This document shows positions 9,691 through 19,991 of a DNA stretch of 64,000 nucleotides, piece after piece. Source of the stretch: Dyella solisilvae (GTDB lineage Bacteria > Pseudomonadota > Gammaproteobacteria > Xanthomonadales > Rhodanobacteraceae); assembly GCF_003351225.1 (NCBI RefSeq), contig NZ_QQSY01000002.1:1044118-1108117 (forward strand), in the 5' to 3' direction. The first letter of the stretch is position 1. Every line of letters starts with the position of its first letter. A program made the translations under genes and the position numbers. A model generated the notes under the pieces. The model searched no databases, had not been told where the DNA came from, and saw nothing but the letters and a program-made list of their open reading frames with translations.

Positions 9691-9706
9691 TGGCACAAGC
9701 CTTGCT
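9691..9706 (+). promoter_or_regulatory. Sigma-54 (RpoN) promoter of glnA
   Basis: TGGCAC-AAGCC-TTGCT is an exact match to the -24/-12 consensus TGGCAC-N5-TTGCW. Transcription should begin near 9717, leaving a leader of about 35 bases before the glnA ATG at 9753. Confidence 0.88.
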
Positions 9707-9752
9707 CAGACGCTTGTCGTTTTCCTCATCTATTAGCCCGCCGAGGTTGTCC

Positions 9753-11168
9753 ATGTCGTCCGCCGTCCAGAAAGTGCTCGATCTGATCCAGGAACACGAA
9801 GTCGAATTCGTCGACTTCCGCTTCGCCGACATGCTCGGCAAGCACCACCACACCACGTTCCCGGCCCACGCTATCGACGAGGGCACCTTCGAGGACGGCA
9901 AGATGTTCGACGGCTCGTCGATCTCCGGCTGGAAGGGCATCAACGAGTCCGACATGATCCTGATGCCGGATCCGGAAACCGCTTACATCGATCCGTTCAG
10001 CTCGCACACCCAGATGGTCCTGCACTGCGACGTGCTCGAGCCGTCGACCATGCAGGCCTATGGCCGCGACCCGCGCTCCATCGCCAAGCGCGGCGAAGCG
10101 TTCCTGAAGTCGACCGGCATCGCCGACACCGCCTTCTTCGGTCCGGAGCCGGAATTCTTCATCTTCGACTCGGTGCGCTGGCAGAACGACATGGGCCGCG
10201 TGTTCTACGAAATCGGCTCCGAGGAAGCCGCGTGGAGCTCGCGCTACAAGTACGAGGACAACAACACCGGTCACCGTCCGGGCGTGAAGGGCGGCTACTT
10301 CCCGGTCAGCCCGGTCGACTCGCTGGGCGACCTGCGCGCCGACATGTGCAAGGTGCTGGAGTCGCTGGGCCAGGTCGTTGAAGTGCACCACCACGAAGTG
10401 GCCAATGCCGGCCAGTGCGAAATCGGCACGCGCTTCAACACGCTGGTGAAGAAGGCCGACGAACTGATGACCATGAAGTACGTCATCAAGAACGTCGCCC
10501 ACCAGAACGGCAAGACGGTCACCTTCATGCCCAAGCCGATCGTCGGCGACAACGGCAGCGGCATGCACGTGCACCAGTCGCTGTCGAAGGACGGCAACAA
10601 CCTGTTCGCGGGTGACCTGTACGGCGGCCTGTCGCAGACCGCGCTGTGGTACATCGGCGGCATCTTCAAGCACGCCAAGGCGATCAACGCGTTCGCCAAC
10701 TCCACCACCAACAGCTACAAGCGCCTGGTGCCGGGCTTCGAAGCGCCGGTGATGCTGGCCTACTCGGCCCGCAACCGCTCGGCCAGCTGCCGCATTCCGT
10801 ACGTGTCGAGTCCGAAGGGCCGCCGCATCGAAGTGCGCTTCCCCGACCCGATGAACTCCGGCTACCTGGTGTTCACCGCGCTGATGATGGCCGGCCTCGA
10901 CGGCATCATCAACAAGATCGACCCGGGCGCGCCGGCCGACAAGGACCTGTACGACCTGCCGCCGGAAGAAGAGAAGAACATTCCGCAGGTGTGCTCCAGC
11001 CTCGACCAGGCGCTGGAATCGCTGGACAAGGACCGCGACTTCCTCAAGGCCGGTGGCGTGTTCACCGACGACTTCATCGATGCGTACATCGAGCTGAAGA
11101 TGAAGGAAGTCACCGCGTACCGCGCCAGCACCCATCCGCTGGAATTCCAGATGTACTACGCGATCTGA
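9753..11168 (+). CDS. glnA: Glutamine synthetase type I
   Basis: Forms glutamine from glutamate, ammonia and ATP; cytoplasmic dodecamer and the entry point of ammonia assimilation. 471 residues, the usual GSI-beta length. Visible signatures: FDGSSISGW near residue 50, the metal-binding [19 protein letters not shown] (ATP region), [10 protein letters not shown], and [10 protein letters not shown], which carries the tyrosine adenylylated by GlnE in the beta subtype. The start at 9753 gives [12 protein letters not shown], matching the family; a longer in-frame reading from 9690 would begin within the sigma-54 promoter and so cannot be translated from it. Monocistronic, with its own sigma-54/NtrC promoter and a strong terminator; ntrB and ntrC are not adjacent, unlike in enterics. 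Confidence 0.98.
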   Translation: MSSAVQKVLDLIQEHEVEFVDFRFADMLGKHHHTTFPAHAIDEGTFEDGKMFDGSSISGWKGINESDMILMPDPETAYIDPFSSHTQMVLHCDVLEPSTMQAYGRDPRSIAKRGEAFLKSTGIADTAFFGPEPEFFIFDSVRWQNDMGRVFYEIGSEEAAWSSRYKYEDNNTGHRPGVKGGYFPVSPVDSLGDLRADMCKVLESLGQVVEVHHHEVANAGQCEIGTRFNTLVKKADELMTMKYVIKNVAHQNGKTVTFMPKPIVGDNGSGMHVHQSLSKDGNNLFAGDLYGGLSQTALWYIGGIFKHAKAINAFANSTTNSYKRLVPGFEAPVMLAYSARNRSASCRIPYVSSPKGRRIEVRFPDPMNSGYLVFTALMMAGLDGIINKIDPGAPADKDLYDLPPEEEKNIPQVCSSLDQALESLDKDRDFLKAGGVFTDDFIDAYIELKMKEVTAYRASTHPLEFQMYYAI

Positions 11169-11194
11169 TCGCGACCCACCCGGTGGGAAGGAAG

Positions 11195-11221
11195 AACGGG
11201 CGCTTCGGCGCCCGTTTTTTT
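11195..11221 (+). terminator. Rho-independent terminator of glnA
   Basis: Nine-bp perfect stem AACGGGCGC / GCGCCCGTT around a TTCG tetraloop, followed by a run of T, 27 bases after the glnA stop. Confidence 0.93.
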
Positions 11222-11527
11222 GTGGCGGCAACGGTGGCGCCGTAGAGACGTGACATGACTGACCCAATGGCAGTCCGCCGGAAGGGCTTCGACAGCGCCA
11301 TTCATACCTGGAGCGCGCCGGCCAGGTGCGCGCTAAAACCAGTGGTGCACGGGCCTTGCCGTCCGCGGTCGACCCATGGATGCCGCCGCCAGTCTAGTCG
11401 CTGAATGTTGACGGGTTACTCACGGTAGGCGTGACAAGCTGATTTTTGATTAGCCGCATTCTCGTCGTCGACGCCTATCGGGAATGCCCCGGCCGGCGCG
11501 ACTGTTGCGCCGAAAGGGGATACCACC
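11222..11527. other. Promoter region of the nirK operon, no gene seen
   Basis: 306 bases between the glnA terminator and nirK. I looked for an FNR/DNR box (TTGAT-N4-ATCAA) and an NsrR-like palindrome and found no convincing match, only isolated half-sites around 11407 and 11440. No open reading frame is convincing here. Confidence 0.5.
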
Positions 11528-13057
11528 ATGAAACTGCTTACGACCATCCTGTCGTTTGGGTGCGTTCTGGCGTTGGCCGCCTGTTCGGGCAAACCTGCGG
11601 GCGATGCGGCGACGCCGGCCGCGGCGGGCCAGACCCAGGCTTCGGCCTCCCAGGCTTCAACCACGCCGGGCGATTTCGGCCCGCCGCAGGGCGAGCCCAT
11701 CCATGCCGTACTCGGCGTGCCGCCGAACGTGCCGCCGCCGATCAATCGAAATTATCCGGCCAAGGTCATTGTCGATCTCGAAGTGATCGAGAAAGACATG
11801 GAGATCTCCGAAGGCGTCACCTACACCTATTGGACCTTCGGCGGCACCACGCCCGGCAGCTTCATCCGCGTGCGCCAGGGCGACACGGTGGAGTTCCATC
11901 TGAAGAACTCGCCGACCAGCAAGATGCCGCACAACATCGACTTGCATGGTGTCACCGGTCCCGGTGGCGGCGCCGCGTCGAGCTTCACCGCGCCGGGCCA
12001 CGAGAGCCAGTTCACCTTCAAGGCGCTCAATCCCGGCATCTTCGTCTACCACTGCGCGACCGCGCCGGTGGGCATGCATATCGGCAACGGCATGTACGGC
12101 CTGATCCTGATCGAGCCGCCGGAAGGCCTGCCGAAGGTCGATCACGAGTACTACATCATGCAGGGTGACTTCTACACCACCGGCAAGTACCGCGAGAAAG
12201 GCCACCAGCCATTCGACATGGACAAGGCCATCGACGAGCATCCGACCTACGTGCTGTTCAACGGCCACGAGGGATCACTCACCGGTGACAACGCGCTGAC
12301 CGCCAAGGTCGGCGAGTCGGTGCGTCTGTTCGTCGGCAACGGCGGCCCGAACCTGGTGTCGAGCTTCCACGTGATCGGAGCGATCTTCGACAAGGTCTAC
12401 TACGAAGGTGGCAAGCACGCGCAGGAAAATGTGCAGACCACGCTGATCCCTGCCGGCGGCGCGATGATGGCCGAGTTCCATGTGCGCGTACCGGGCAGCT
12501 ACGTGCTGGTCGACCACTCGATCTTCCGCGCCTTCAACAAGGGCGCGTTGGGCATCCTCAAGGTGGACGGGCCGGAGAACAAGGCGATCTATTCGGGCAA
12601 GGAAGTGGACGCGGTGTACCTGGGTGATCGCGCCGAACCGAACCTGCAGGCGGTGGCCGTCGCCGCCCAGGCGCACGCCACCGGCACGCTGAGCAAGGAC
12701 GAACAGATCGCCGCCGGCAAGCAGCTGTTTACCGGCACCTGCTCGGTCTGTCACCAGGCCAATGGCGAGGGTCTGGAGGGCGTGTTCCCGCCGCTGGCGA
12801 AATCGGATTTCCTGGCCAAGCTGAGCAAGGAAGACCTGATCGGCATTCCGCTGCACGGCCATACCGGGAAGATTACCGTCAACGGCAAGGACTACGACTC
12901 GGTGATGCCGCCGATGGGCCAGCTCACCGACGACGAAGTGGCCAACATCCTCACTTTCGTACTGAACAGCTGGGGTAACCCGGGTGGGCAGATCAGCAAG
13001 GAAGAGGTGGCCAAGGTACGAGCTGCGGGGCCGCCGGCTCCCGCCGCAGGACACTGA
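11528..13057 (+). CDS. nirK: Copper nitrite reductase fused to C-terminal cytochrome c
   Basis: Reduces nitrite to nitric oxide, the defining step of denitrification, in the periplasm. It is a lipoprotein: the signal peptide ends in LAAC with Cys19. Two cupredoxin domains follow. Ligands are visible: His135 and the Cys176, His184, Met189 set for type 1 copper ([15 protein letters not shown]); His140, His175 and His330 (VDHSIFR) for type 2 copper; the catalytic Asp138 (HNIDLH) and His281 (SFHVIG). From about residue 385 a class I cytochrome c domain carries CSVCH (405-409) and a downstream Met in VMPPMGQ. The fusion gives an internal electron donor, as in the three-domain enzymes of Ralstonia-type CuNIRs. 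A 1-base overlap with nirV follows. Confidence 0.96.
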   Translation: MKLLTTILSFGCVLALAACSGKPAGDAATPAAAGQTQASASQASTTPGDFGPPQGEPIHAVLGVPPNVPPPINRNYPAKVIVDLEVIEKDMEISEGVTYTYWTFGGTTPGSFIRVRQGDTVEFHLKNSPTSKMPHNIDLHGVTGPGGGAASSFTAPGHESQFTFKALNPGIFVYHCATAPVGMHIGNGMYGLILIEPPEGLPKVDHEYYIMQGDFYTTGKYREKGHQPFDMDKAIDEHPTYVLFNGHEGSLTGDNALTAKVGESVRLFVGNGGPNLVSSFHVIGAIFDKVYYEGGKHAQENVQTTLIPAGGAMMAEFHVRVPGSYVLVDHSIFRAFNKGALGILKVDGPENKAIYSGKEVDAVYLGDRAEPNLQAVAVAAQAHATGTLSKDEQIAAGKQLFTGTCSVCHQANGEGLEGVFPPLAKSDFLAKLSKEDLIGIPLHGHTGKITVNGKDYDSVMPPMGQLTDDEVANILTFVLNSWGNPGGQISKEEVAKVRAAGPPAPAAGH

Positions 13058-13830
13058 TGGGAACGTTCGTGATGCGTTGGGCGTGGTTGATCGTGGGCTT
13101 GGGCGCGGCGGCGCCGTCGCTGGCGGCGAACTACGTGCCCTTGCCCGGCGGCAGCTTCGCCAGTGTGATCGCCGCCGACAACAAGACCGCGCCCGCACAG
13201 ATCGCGCCGTTCCGCTTGCGCACCGAGCCGGTGACCAACGCCGAGTTCCTGGCGTTCGTCACCGCGCATCCGGAGTGGCGGCGCGACCGCGTGGCCTCGG
13301 TGTTCGCCGATGGCCAATACCTCTCACATTGGGCCAGCCCCGACACGCTGGGCGCCGATGCGCTGCCGCGGCAACCGGTAACCCGGGTCAGCTGGTTCGC
13401 TGCGCAAGCCTTTTGCCAGAGTGAGCAGGCGCGGCTACCGACCTGGTATGAGTGGGAGTTCGCGGCCGCGGCCGACGCACACCGCCCCGATGCCCGCGGC
13501 GATCCCGCCTGGCGAGATCGGATACTCAGCTGGTACACGCGACCGTCCAACACCGCGCTCCCCCTGGTCGGGGGCGATCCGGATGTTCACGGCGTGCGCG
13601 ACCTCAATGGGCTGATCTGGGAATGGGTGGACGATTTCAACGCGCTGCTGGTGAGCGGCGACAACCGCGACCAGGATGGCGCTGACAAGCTGCGCTTCTG
13701 CGGCGCCGGCGCCGCCAATCTGCGCGAGAAGGAAAACTACGCCACATTGATGCGAGTGGCGATGCTGTCGGCCCTGAAGGCTGCGGACACCACAAACAAC
13801 ATGGGCTTCCGCTGCGCGAGGCCCAAGTGA
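13057..13830 (+). CDS. nirV: NirV-like formylglycine-generating-enzyme (SUMF1) family protein
   Basis: Exported protein of 257 residues with an N-terminal hydrophobic signal (about 1-22) and an FGE-sulfatase fold: PLPGGSFASV, TEPVTNAEFLAFV, HPVTRVSW-type segment QPVTRVSWFAAQAFC, LPTWYEWEFAA, and the end NNMGFRCAR. Genes of this family directly follow nirK in many denitrifiers and are called nirV; their role is not settled and may be maturation of the copper enzyme. The paired catalytic cysteines of true FGE are not obviously present, so sulfatase activation is unlikely. The ATG overlaps the nirK stop by one base (TGATG), showing translational coupling. Confidence 0.85.
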   Translation: MGTFVMRWAWLIVGLGAAAPSLAANYVPLPGGSFASVIAADNKTAPAQIAPFRLRTEPVTNAEFLAFVTAHPEWRRDRVASVFADGQYLSHWASPDTLGADALPRQPVTRVSWFAAQAFCQSEQARLPTWYEWEFAAAADAHRPDARGDPAWRDRILSWYTRPSNTALPLVGGDPDVHGVRDLNGLIWEWVDDFNALLVSGDNRDQDGADKLRFCGAGAANLREKENYATLMRVAMLSALKAADTTNNMGFRCARPK

Positions 13831-13840
13831 GGGTAAAGCT

Positions 13841-14407
13841 ATGAAGCGCCTGTGGATCGCTTGCCTGTCCCTGCTGTTGCTCGCCCCGGCGTTCGCCGCG
13901 GCGCCGCTGCCGAGTGATTCGATCTACCAGCTGGGCGTCAAACTCACCGATCAGCAGGGACACAGCTGGCCGCTATCGGAACGACGCGGGCGGGTACAAC
14001 TGGTGACGATGTTCTACACCTCGTGCACCATGGTGTGTCCGATGACCGTGGACACCATGAAGCTCACTCGCAAGGCCATCGACGAGCCTGCGCGCGACAA
14101 GCTGGATCTGCTGGCGGTGAGCTTCGATCCTGCGCGTGACAGCGTGGAAGCCTTGCGTCGCTATGCCGACAAGCGGCAGCTGGACGCTCCGCACTGGACG
14201 CTGGCCCGCGGGGATTCGCAGGATGTGCGCGCCCTGTCAGCACTGCTGGGCCTGCAATACCGGCAGTTGCCCGATGGCGACTACAACCACTCCACCGAGC
14301 TGATCCTGCTCGATCCGGATGGTCGCATCATCGCCCGCACTTCGATCATCGGGCGGCTCGACCCGACCTTCGTGGAAGCCGTGCGCAAGGCGCTCGCCAC
14401 CGGCTGA
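13841..14407 (+). CDS. SCO1/SenC-family copper chaperone
   Basis: Periplasmic thioredoxin-fold protein of 188 residues that binds copper and delivers it to cuproenzymes. A signal peptide ends near AFAAA. The metal-binding pair is CTMVC (CxxxC) and the third ligand is the His in YNHSTELILLDPDG; these three are the hallmark SCO ligands. It follows nirV by 10 bases and is clearly in the same operon, so it most likely loads copper into NirK, although SCO proteins usually serve the CuA site of cytochrome c oxidase. No oxidase genes lie nearby, which favours the NirK role. Confidence 0.9.
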   Translation: MKRLWIACLSLLLLAPAFAAAPLPSDSIYQLGVKLTDQQGHSWPLSERRGRVQLVTMFYTSCTMVCPMTVDTMKLTRKAIDEPARDKLDLLAVSFDPARDSVEALRRYADKRQLDAPHWTLARGDSQDVRALSALLGLQYRQLPDGDYNHSTELILLDPDGRIIARTSIIGRLDPTFVEAVRKALATG

Positions 14408-14440
14408 TGGCGGCGCCTCTCCCAGCGCGATTCGCCTGCA

Positions 14441-14788
14441 TCACGCCTTCTTGAGGAAGCACACCTTCAGCACCAGCCCCTTGATCTTGTCGGAGTGGCC
14501 TTCGATGTGTTCGGGGTCACCGTCGACGAGGCGGATATTGCGGATCACCGTGCCCTGCTTGAGCGGGATGGAAGAGCCTTTGACCTTCAGGTCCTTGATC
14601 ACCACCACAGTGTCGCCGGTGTTGAGCACGTTGCCGTTGACGTCGCGCACGACCATCTCGGCGTCCTCGGTCCGCGCGGCAACCTGCGGCCACTCGTGAC
14701 CGCAGTCCGGACAGATGTAGTTGTCGCCATCCGGGTACGTGTTCTCCATGCCGCATTGCGGGCAGGCGGGGATATCGGACATGGGCAT
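14441..14788 (-). CDS. PhnA/YjdM-family zinc-ribbon protein
   Basis: Small cytoplasmic protein (115 residues) of the family misnamed alkylphosphonate utilisation protein PhnA. The N-terminal zinc ribbon has two CxxC pairs (CPQCG and CPDCG), and the C-terminal half is the compact beta domain with VVRDVNGNVLNTGDTV and VKGSSIPLKQGTVIRNIRL, matching the family along its whole length. Its function is not established and it is not tied to phosphonate use. Two adjacent ATGs (14788 and 14782) are possible starts; neither has a clear ribosome site. Convergent with the nirK operon, so probably unrelated to it. Confidence 0.92.
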   Translation of the reverse strand: MPMSDIPACPQCGMENTYPDGDNYICPDCGHEWPQVAARTEDAEMVVRDVNGNVLNTGDTVVVIKDLKVKGSSIPLKQGTVIRNIRLVDGDPEHIEGHSDKIKGLVLKVCFLKKA

Positions 14789-14855
14789 GGCAAGTTACCG
14801 CGCTGAAAAAACGCAATTATAAACCGTGCGCCGGTCGCTGCAGGCGCGACCTCGC

Positions 14856-15527
14856 TCAGCGCGCGATGATGCCCCACGCATTCAGCAGGTCGTAAATGCC
14901 GTTGATGGCGAACTGCACACCGATGCACACGAGCAGAAAGCCCATCACGCGCGCCATCGCATCCACGCCGTTTTCGCCGAACAGTCGCAGGATCGGGCTC
15001 GCGCCGCGCAGGCACAGCCAGAAGACCAGCCCGAACAGGACGGTGATCGTGATCACCGCCAGGTGGACGTTGTATGTGAGATTGCGCTCGGGAATGCTCG
15101 ACGCGGCGCTGATGATGAAGGCGATCGTGCCCGGCCCGGTGGTGCAGGGCATGGTCAGCGGGACGAACGCGATGTCACGCACTGGCGTCGACGGCGAATC
15201 GCCAGCCATCTCCGCCTGCACTTCGTCCTCGCCAGCGCGGGCCGGCGGGAAGAGCATGCCGAAGCCGATATACGCCACGATCATGCCGCCGGCCAGCCGC
15301 AACCCGGGTATGGAAATGCCGAACACGCTCATGATGGCCCTGCCGGCATAGAAGCACAGCAACAGCACGACCATCACGTAAATGGTGGCGCGGAAGATCT
15401 GCCGATTGCGCTCTTTCTCGGGAAAGCGCCCGGTAAGCGCCAACAACACAGTGGCGCTGGTGAGTGGATTGGCGATCGTTATCAGGCCAAGCAAACCGAC
15501 CATGACATCTTCGGAGAAAGTGTGCAT
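14856..15527 (-). CDS. marC: MarC-family integral membrane protein
   Basis: Inner membrane protein of 223 residues with about six hydrophobic segments, the UPF0056/MarC family (formerly linked to multiple antibiotic resistance, a link later withdrawn; function unknown). Family features seen: LGLITIANPLTSATVLLALT at the N-terminus, YAGRAIMSVFGISIPGLRLAGG (shortened: ISIPGLRLAGGMIVAY), and PLTMPCTTGPGTIAFII. The start at 15527 places the first helix correctly; the longer in-frame reading to 15755 adds polar, low-quality sequence. Stands alone on the minus strand. Confidence 0.92.
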   Translation of the reverse strand: MHTFSEDVMVGLLGLITIANPLTSATVLLALTGRFPEKERNRQIFRATIYVMVVLLLCFYAGRAIMSVFGISIPGLRLAGGMIVAYIGFGMLFPPARAGEDEVQAEMAGDSPSTPVRDIAFVPLTMPCTTGPGTIAFIISAASSIPERNLTYNVHLAVITITVLFGLVFWLCLRGASPILRLFGENGVDAMARVMGFLLVCIGVQFAINGIYDLLNAWGIIAR

Positions 15528-15803
15528 GGACGTCGACTTCCCGTATGCGAAATGGGCGACGCGATCATTCTGGTGCCGAAGGGCATGACGAAACCGTGAC
15601 TGACCTCGCTCCGGGTCGAGCTCGCGCTTGAACGGGCGGCGCCTGTCGTTTTCCTGAAGCCTGGTGCTCCCGCGCTGTGGCGCTTTGCTCCGCCGCAGAA
15701 CGACGCAACGCGAGCACAGCAGAGATTGTGCGGCAGTCGATATCGTTGTGTTCACCCGCGCTTGACGAAAGCGTTGCTGATGACGAAAGCCGAATCGAGC
15801 ATC

Positions 15804-18800
15804 TCAGCCTTGTCGCCGCGAGCGCGGTTCAGGCAGTACGCCAGCGGCATGCAGCTTGGCCAGGCCTTCGCGTACCGGATGGAGCGCCTCCATCACTTTG
15901 GCCAACAATTCCTCTATTCGTTCACGCGGCGCATTCGATTCGCACGCGTCCTCCAGCGCGCTGGCGACTACCGCCACCGCGTCGGCGCCGATATTGGCGG
16001 CGGAACCTCGCAAGGTGTGGGCCATGCGTCGGGGCGCGCCGGTATCGGCATCCGCCTCGGCGGCGTGGAAAGACTGGTCGAAGTCCGTGGTGCTCTGGAG
16101 AAACAGCGAGAGCACGCGCAGATACAAAGACATGTCGTTGGCGCATCGCGCTACGCCGCTGCGCTGATCGATGCCTGGCAAATCCAGCTCCTGCCCCGGA
16201 TCGGAGGCCTTCGCCTCCCCACGACTTTGGGACGGCGTGATCCAGCGCGCCATGGTGGCGAACATCGCGCCGATATCGAGGGGCTTGGCGATGTGATCGT
16301 TCATGCCTGCGGCGAGGGCGCGCTCCCGATCGCCAGCCATGGCGTCGGCCGTCATGGCGAGGATCGGCAGCCTGGACAGGCCGAGACGCTCCCGAACGGC
16401 GCGGGTGGTGGCGTAGCCGTCCATCACCGGCATCTGGCAGTCCATCAGCACGCCATCGAAGCGGGTGTCGGTCGCCAGCGTTTCCAGCGCTTCCTGGCCG
16501 TTGGTGGCCATCACGACCTCCACCTCGGCATTGCGCAACAACTGCTGCGCCAGTTCCCGGTTCAATTCATTGTCCTCGACCAGCAGCACGCGGGCGCCGG
16601 CGAGTGCGGCCATGGCCTGGTTCTGGCGATCCTGCCGCTTGTCCACGCGCGCCACCGGCCCGGTGGTCTTGCCGACGGCCTTGGCAAGCGCGTCGAGCAT
16701 GATGGACGGCGTCACCGGTTTGGTGAGCACGCTGCTCAGGGTGACACCACGCTGGCGTACCTCCTCCATTACCTCGTCGCGACTGAATGCGGTGACCATC
16801 ACGATGGCCGGCGTGTGGCGGCCGCCAGATGACTGCAGGCGATGGACAGCCTCCACTCCGTCCATGACCGGCATCTTCCAGTCCATCAGCAGCACCTGGT
16901 AGGGACGGCCCTCGCTCTCGGCGTCGGCAACTCGCCGCAGGGCCTCTTCGCCGCTGCAAGCCACCTGGGCAAGCACGCCAAGCCCATTGGCCATCGCCGA
17001 AAGGACCTCGCGGGCGGACTCATTGTCGTCCGCCACCAGCACGCGCAGGTCGCGCAACTCGGCGGCAAGCGGCGCACGTTCCTGCCTGGCGCCCTGCGGC
17101 GCGCGGAAGCGGGCCTCGAAATGGAAGGTGGACCCGTGGCCTTCCTCGCTGTCGACCCAGATCCGCCCGTCCATCAATTCCACCAGCTTCTTCGAAATGA
17201 CCAGGCCCAGACCCGTGCCGCCATAGCGCCGCGTGATGGACGAGTCGCCCTGCACGAACGACTGGAAAATGCGGGACCGCTGCTCCTCGCTCATGCCGAT
17301 GCCGCTGTCCTTCACCCAGAAATGAAGCACGACCGAGTCATCCGCGCGCTTGACCTCGCCAACGCCGATGACGATCACCCCCTGCTCGGTGAATTTCACC
17401 GCGTTGTTGCCCAGGTTGAGCAGCACCTGGCCGAGACGAAGGGGATCGCCTATCAGCGCGGCGGGAAGGTCCGCCGCCATTTCGAACAACAGCTCCAGGC
17501 CTTTCTCCTGTGCACGGAAGCCAATGATGTTGGCGATGTTGTCCATCACGTCGTCGAGACGGAAATCGACGTGCTCCACATCCATCTGGCCGGCTTCGAT
17601 CTTCGAGAAGTCCAGGATGTCGTTGATGATGCCAAGCAGGTTCTCCGCTGAGCGGTGCACCTTCTCGACGTAATTGCGCTGGCGGCCATCCAGGTCTGTC
17701 TGCAGGACGAGATGACTCATGCCAATGATGGCGTTCATCGGCGTCCGGATCTCGTGGCTCATGTTGGCCAGGAATGCGCTCTTGGCGTGCGTGGCCTCCT
17801 CGGCGATCTCCTTGGCCCGGATGATGGCCAACTGCGCGGCCTTGCGCTCCGTGATGTCGACGAACCACCCGAGCATCCCCGGCTCGCCTTCGTAGTCGAT
17901 GGGCATGTAAGTGGCGAGCATGTCCCTCTCGCGCTGCTCGCGGTCGTACATGCAAACTTCCCGGCTGGCCACGACCTGCCCTTCGAGCAGGAGTCTGCCA
18001 ATCTCGTCGCGTTCGTCGCGGTTGACGTACAGCCGGATGGCTTCCTCGCCGGGCTGGATGCCAAACGTTTCGGCGTATTTCGGGTTGGCGAAACGGAGCA
18101 GGCCGTGCGTCGAGATGGCGACGCCGACCGGGCCACGGTCCAGGATGTCGCGAAGCCGCTCCTCGCTCCGCTGCAACGCAGCCTCCATGGCGCGCCGGCT
18201 GCTCACATCGCGGACCGAGGCGCACACGGATTGGCCCTGACCCGCCAGCTCGGGCAGGAACGACAGGCCGATCTCCACCGAGATCTCCGAGCCGTCCTTG
18301 CGAATGCCGTGCAGGTCAGCGCCGATGTTGCCCATTTCGAGGCTGTCGCCCCGGTCAAAGAACTGGCGGCGCAGATTCTGGTGATGCAGGGCCGCCGCGT
18401 CCGGCACGAGCTTCTCGACACGGGCGCCGACCAGCTCGCCGGGGCCATATCCAAAGATCGCTTCAAGCTTGGTGTTGACCAGCACCATGACGCCACGCTG
18501 GTCGACGATCATCATGCCGTCGGGCGCTGACTCGATGATGCGCCCGTACCATGTCTTGGCCGTCTCGATGGTTTGCTGCTGCGCCTCGAGTTCAGCCGTT
18601 TGCTGCTTCAGGCTCTGCGCCTGCTGCTGCGTCTCGTGCAGCAGCTGGTTGGTGCGCAGCGTTCGGTGGATGATCTCCAGGTTCATGGCGAACATGGGCA
18701 GCAATTCATCGAGCAAATCGCGCTGGGCGGCGCTGAAAGTCGACAGGGTGGCGAGCTCGAGCACGCCCCACAACCGCTTCTTTCTCAGTACTGGCAGCAC

Positions 18801-19955
18801 CAGCACCTCGGCGGCGGCGGCCGCGCCCAGCCCGGAGGCAACGCGCAGATAGTCGGCGGGTGGCTGGGCAAGGGTGATCGGTCGGCGATCCACCGCGCAT
18901 TGCCCGGCAATGCCCTTGCCCAAGGCGATCGTCTGCTCGGCATGCTCGGCCGCATAGTGACCAAGCAGGCGCAGCGGCCCCCGTTCGTCTCCGAGGCTGT
19001 AGAACGCGCCGCAACCGACCGGAAGTAACGAGGCAATGGCCGACAGGAAGCGGTTCGCCAATCCGGCCGGATCCGACACCGACTGCATGTCGGCGGCGAT
19101 CGCCGCGACATGGGTCTTTATCCACCGACCATCCGCGGCGCGCCTGGCCTCCTGCTGCAAGCTGCTGATGGCCCGGGCAAGGTCGCCCGGCTCGTTGGGA
19201 TAATCCGTATAGGGCACCTCGACGTCCAGGCGGCCGGAGCCGAGTGCGTTCAGGGTGGCCCCCAGCCTGATGGCTGGCCGCCGGATGGAAAGACTGACCA
19301 GATAACCGAACAACACTCCGGCGCATACCCCCAGCGCCAGCATCCACACGGTGGTCCGCGTCGCCTTCTGGAAGCGGGCGGTGGCCAGCTTCACCTCCTC
19401 ATCCGCGCCCTCGCGCTTCATCTGCTCGACGTGGGCGAGGAGATCCTTGGCGGTCGCGTCGGCATGTCGAAATTCGGGCGACATCAGCAGCGTAGGGGCG
19501 TCCCGATCGCTGCCGGCTGCGGTGGCCGTATCAAGCGCGGACAGCACCTGATCGATCTGCTGCTTGTAGGCGCTGAACGCCACGTCGAAATCGGAAAGGC
19601 TGCGCTTGATCGCGTCGCGATAGATATGCGCGCGCGTGAGCTCGACTTCCTGTCGCGTGAGGGCCTCGGCGTCGGCCAGGTTGCGCAAGGCCTCGCTCCG
19701 CTCCGGGCCCGCGTTCAGCAATACGGCTTCGCGAAGGTTCTGCCCGATGTCCGCGAGCGCCGCCCGGGCTGCCTCAATGTGGGCCAGGCCGACCACATCC
19801 TGCTCATAGAGCTGGCTGATCTGGTCACGCTGCTGGCGCAAGGTGTTCAGGCTGAACATCCCGAGTAGCACGGCCAACAGCAGGATGCCGCCAAAGCCGA
19901 CCTGAAGGCGGAGGAGCAGTGTCCAGCGTTGCAGGCGATCGAGCAGGGCGCTCAT
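15804..19955 (-). CDS. Large hybrid sensor histidine kinase (HAMP-GAF-PAS-PAS-HK-REC-REC-Hpt)
   Basis: A 1383-residue membrane phosphorelay protein. In order, roughly: TM1 13-33; periplasmic four-helix sensor to 195; TM2 200-225; HAMP; GAF 285-425; a Gln/Leu/Glu-rich coiled coil near 430-475; PAS 475-590; PAS 600-715; dimerisation/phosphoacceptor box [18 protein letters not shown]; ATPase domain with N box [15 protein letters not shown] and G boxes [11 protein letters not shown] and [17 protein letters not shown]; receiver 1 ([18 protein letters not shown]); receiver 2 ([22 protein letters not shown]); and a C-terminal Hpt domain ([14 protein letters not shown], His phosphoacceptor). Both receivers keep the phospho-Asp. 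A BarA/TorS-like architecture lacking its own output domain. It lies 36 bases downstream of an HD-GYP response regulator in the same direction; that is the obvious target for the Hpt phosphate. Confidence 0.95.
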   Translation of the reverse strand: MSALLDRLQRWTLLLRLQVGFGGILLLAVLLGMFSLNTLRQQRDQISQLYEQDVVGLAHIEAARAALADIGQNLREAVLLNAGPERSEALRNLADAEALTRQEVELTRAHIYRDAIKRSLSDFDVAFSAYKQQIDQVLSALDTATAAGSDRDAPTLLMSPEFRHADATAKDLLAHVEQMKREGADEEVKLATARFQKATRTTVWMLALGVCAGVLFGYLVSLSIRRPAIRLGATLNALGSGRLDVEVPYTDYPNEPGDLARAISSLQQEARRAADGRWIKTHVAAIAADMQSVSDPAGLANRFLSAIASLLPVGCGAFYSLGDERGPLRLLGHYAAEHAEQTIALGKGIAGQCAVDRRPITLAQPPADYLRVASGLGAAAAAEVLVLPVLRKKRLWGVLELATLSTFSAAQRDLLDELLPMFAMNLEIIHRTLRTNQLLHETQQQAQSLKQQTAELEAQQQTIETAKTWYGRIIESAPDGMMIVDQRGVMVLVNTKLEAIFGYGPGELVGARVEKLVPDAAALHHQNLRRQFFDRGDSLEMGNIGADLHGIRKDGSEISVEIGLSFLPELAGQGQSVCASVRDVSSRRAMEAALQRSEERLRDILDRGPVGVAISTHGLLRFANPKYAETFGIQPGEEAIRLYVNRDERDEIGRLLLEGQVVASREVCMYDREQRERDMLATYMPIDYEGEPGMLGWFVDITERKAAQLAIIRAKEIAEEATHAKSAFLANMSHEIRTPMNAIIGMSHLVLQTDLDGRQRNYVEKVHRSAENLLGIINDILDFSKIEAGQMDVEHVDFRLDDVMDNIANIIGFRAQEKGLELLFEMAADLPAALIGDPLRLGQVLLNLGNNAVKFTEQGVIVIGVGEVKRADDSVVLHFWVKDSGIGMSEEQRSRIFQSFVQGDSSITRRYGGTGLGLVISKKLVELMDGRIWVDSEEGHGSTFHFEARFRAPQGARQERAPLAAELRDLRVLVADDNESAREVLSAMANGLGVLAQVACSGEEALRRVADAESEGRPYQVLLMDWKMPVMDGVEAVHRLQSSGGRHTPAIVMVTAFSRDEVMEEVRQRGVTLSSVLTKPVTPSIMLDALAKAVGKTTGPVARVDKRQDRQNQAMAALAGARVLLVEDNELNRELAQQLLRNAEVEVVMATNGQEALETLATDTRFDGVLMDCQMPVMDGYATTRAVRERLGLSRLPILAMTADAMAGDRERALAAGMNDHIAKPLDIGAMFATMARWITPSQSRGEAKASDPGQELDLPGIDQRSGVARCANDMSLYLRVLSLFLQSTTDFDQSFHAAEADADTGAPRRMAHTLRGSAANIGADAVAVVASALEDACESNAPRERIEELLAKVMEALHPVREGLAKLHAAGVLPEPRSRRQG

Positions 19956-19991
19956 GGTGAGGTGTGACTCCCCTGTGGCCGGGCTACAGCA

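Noticed and set aside
11400-11460. Possible FNR/DNR box before nirK
   Set aside because: Only isolated half-sites (TTGAC, TTGAT) without a correctly spaced second half; not reported as a site.
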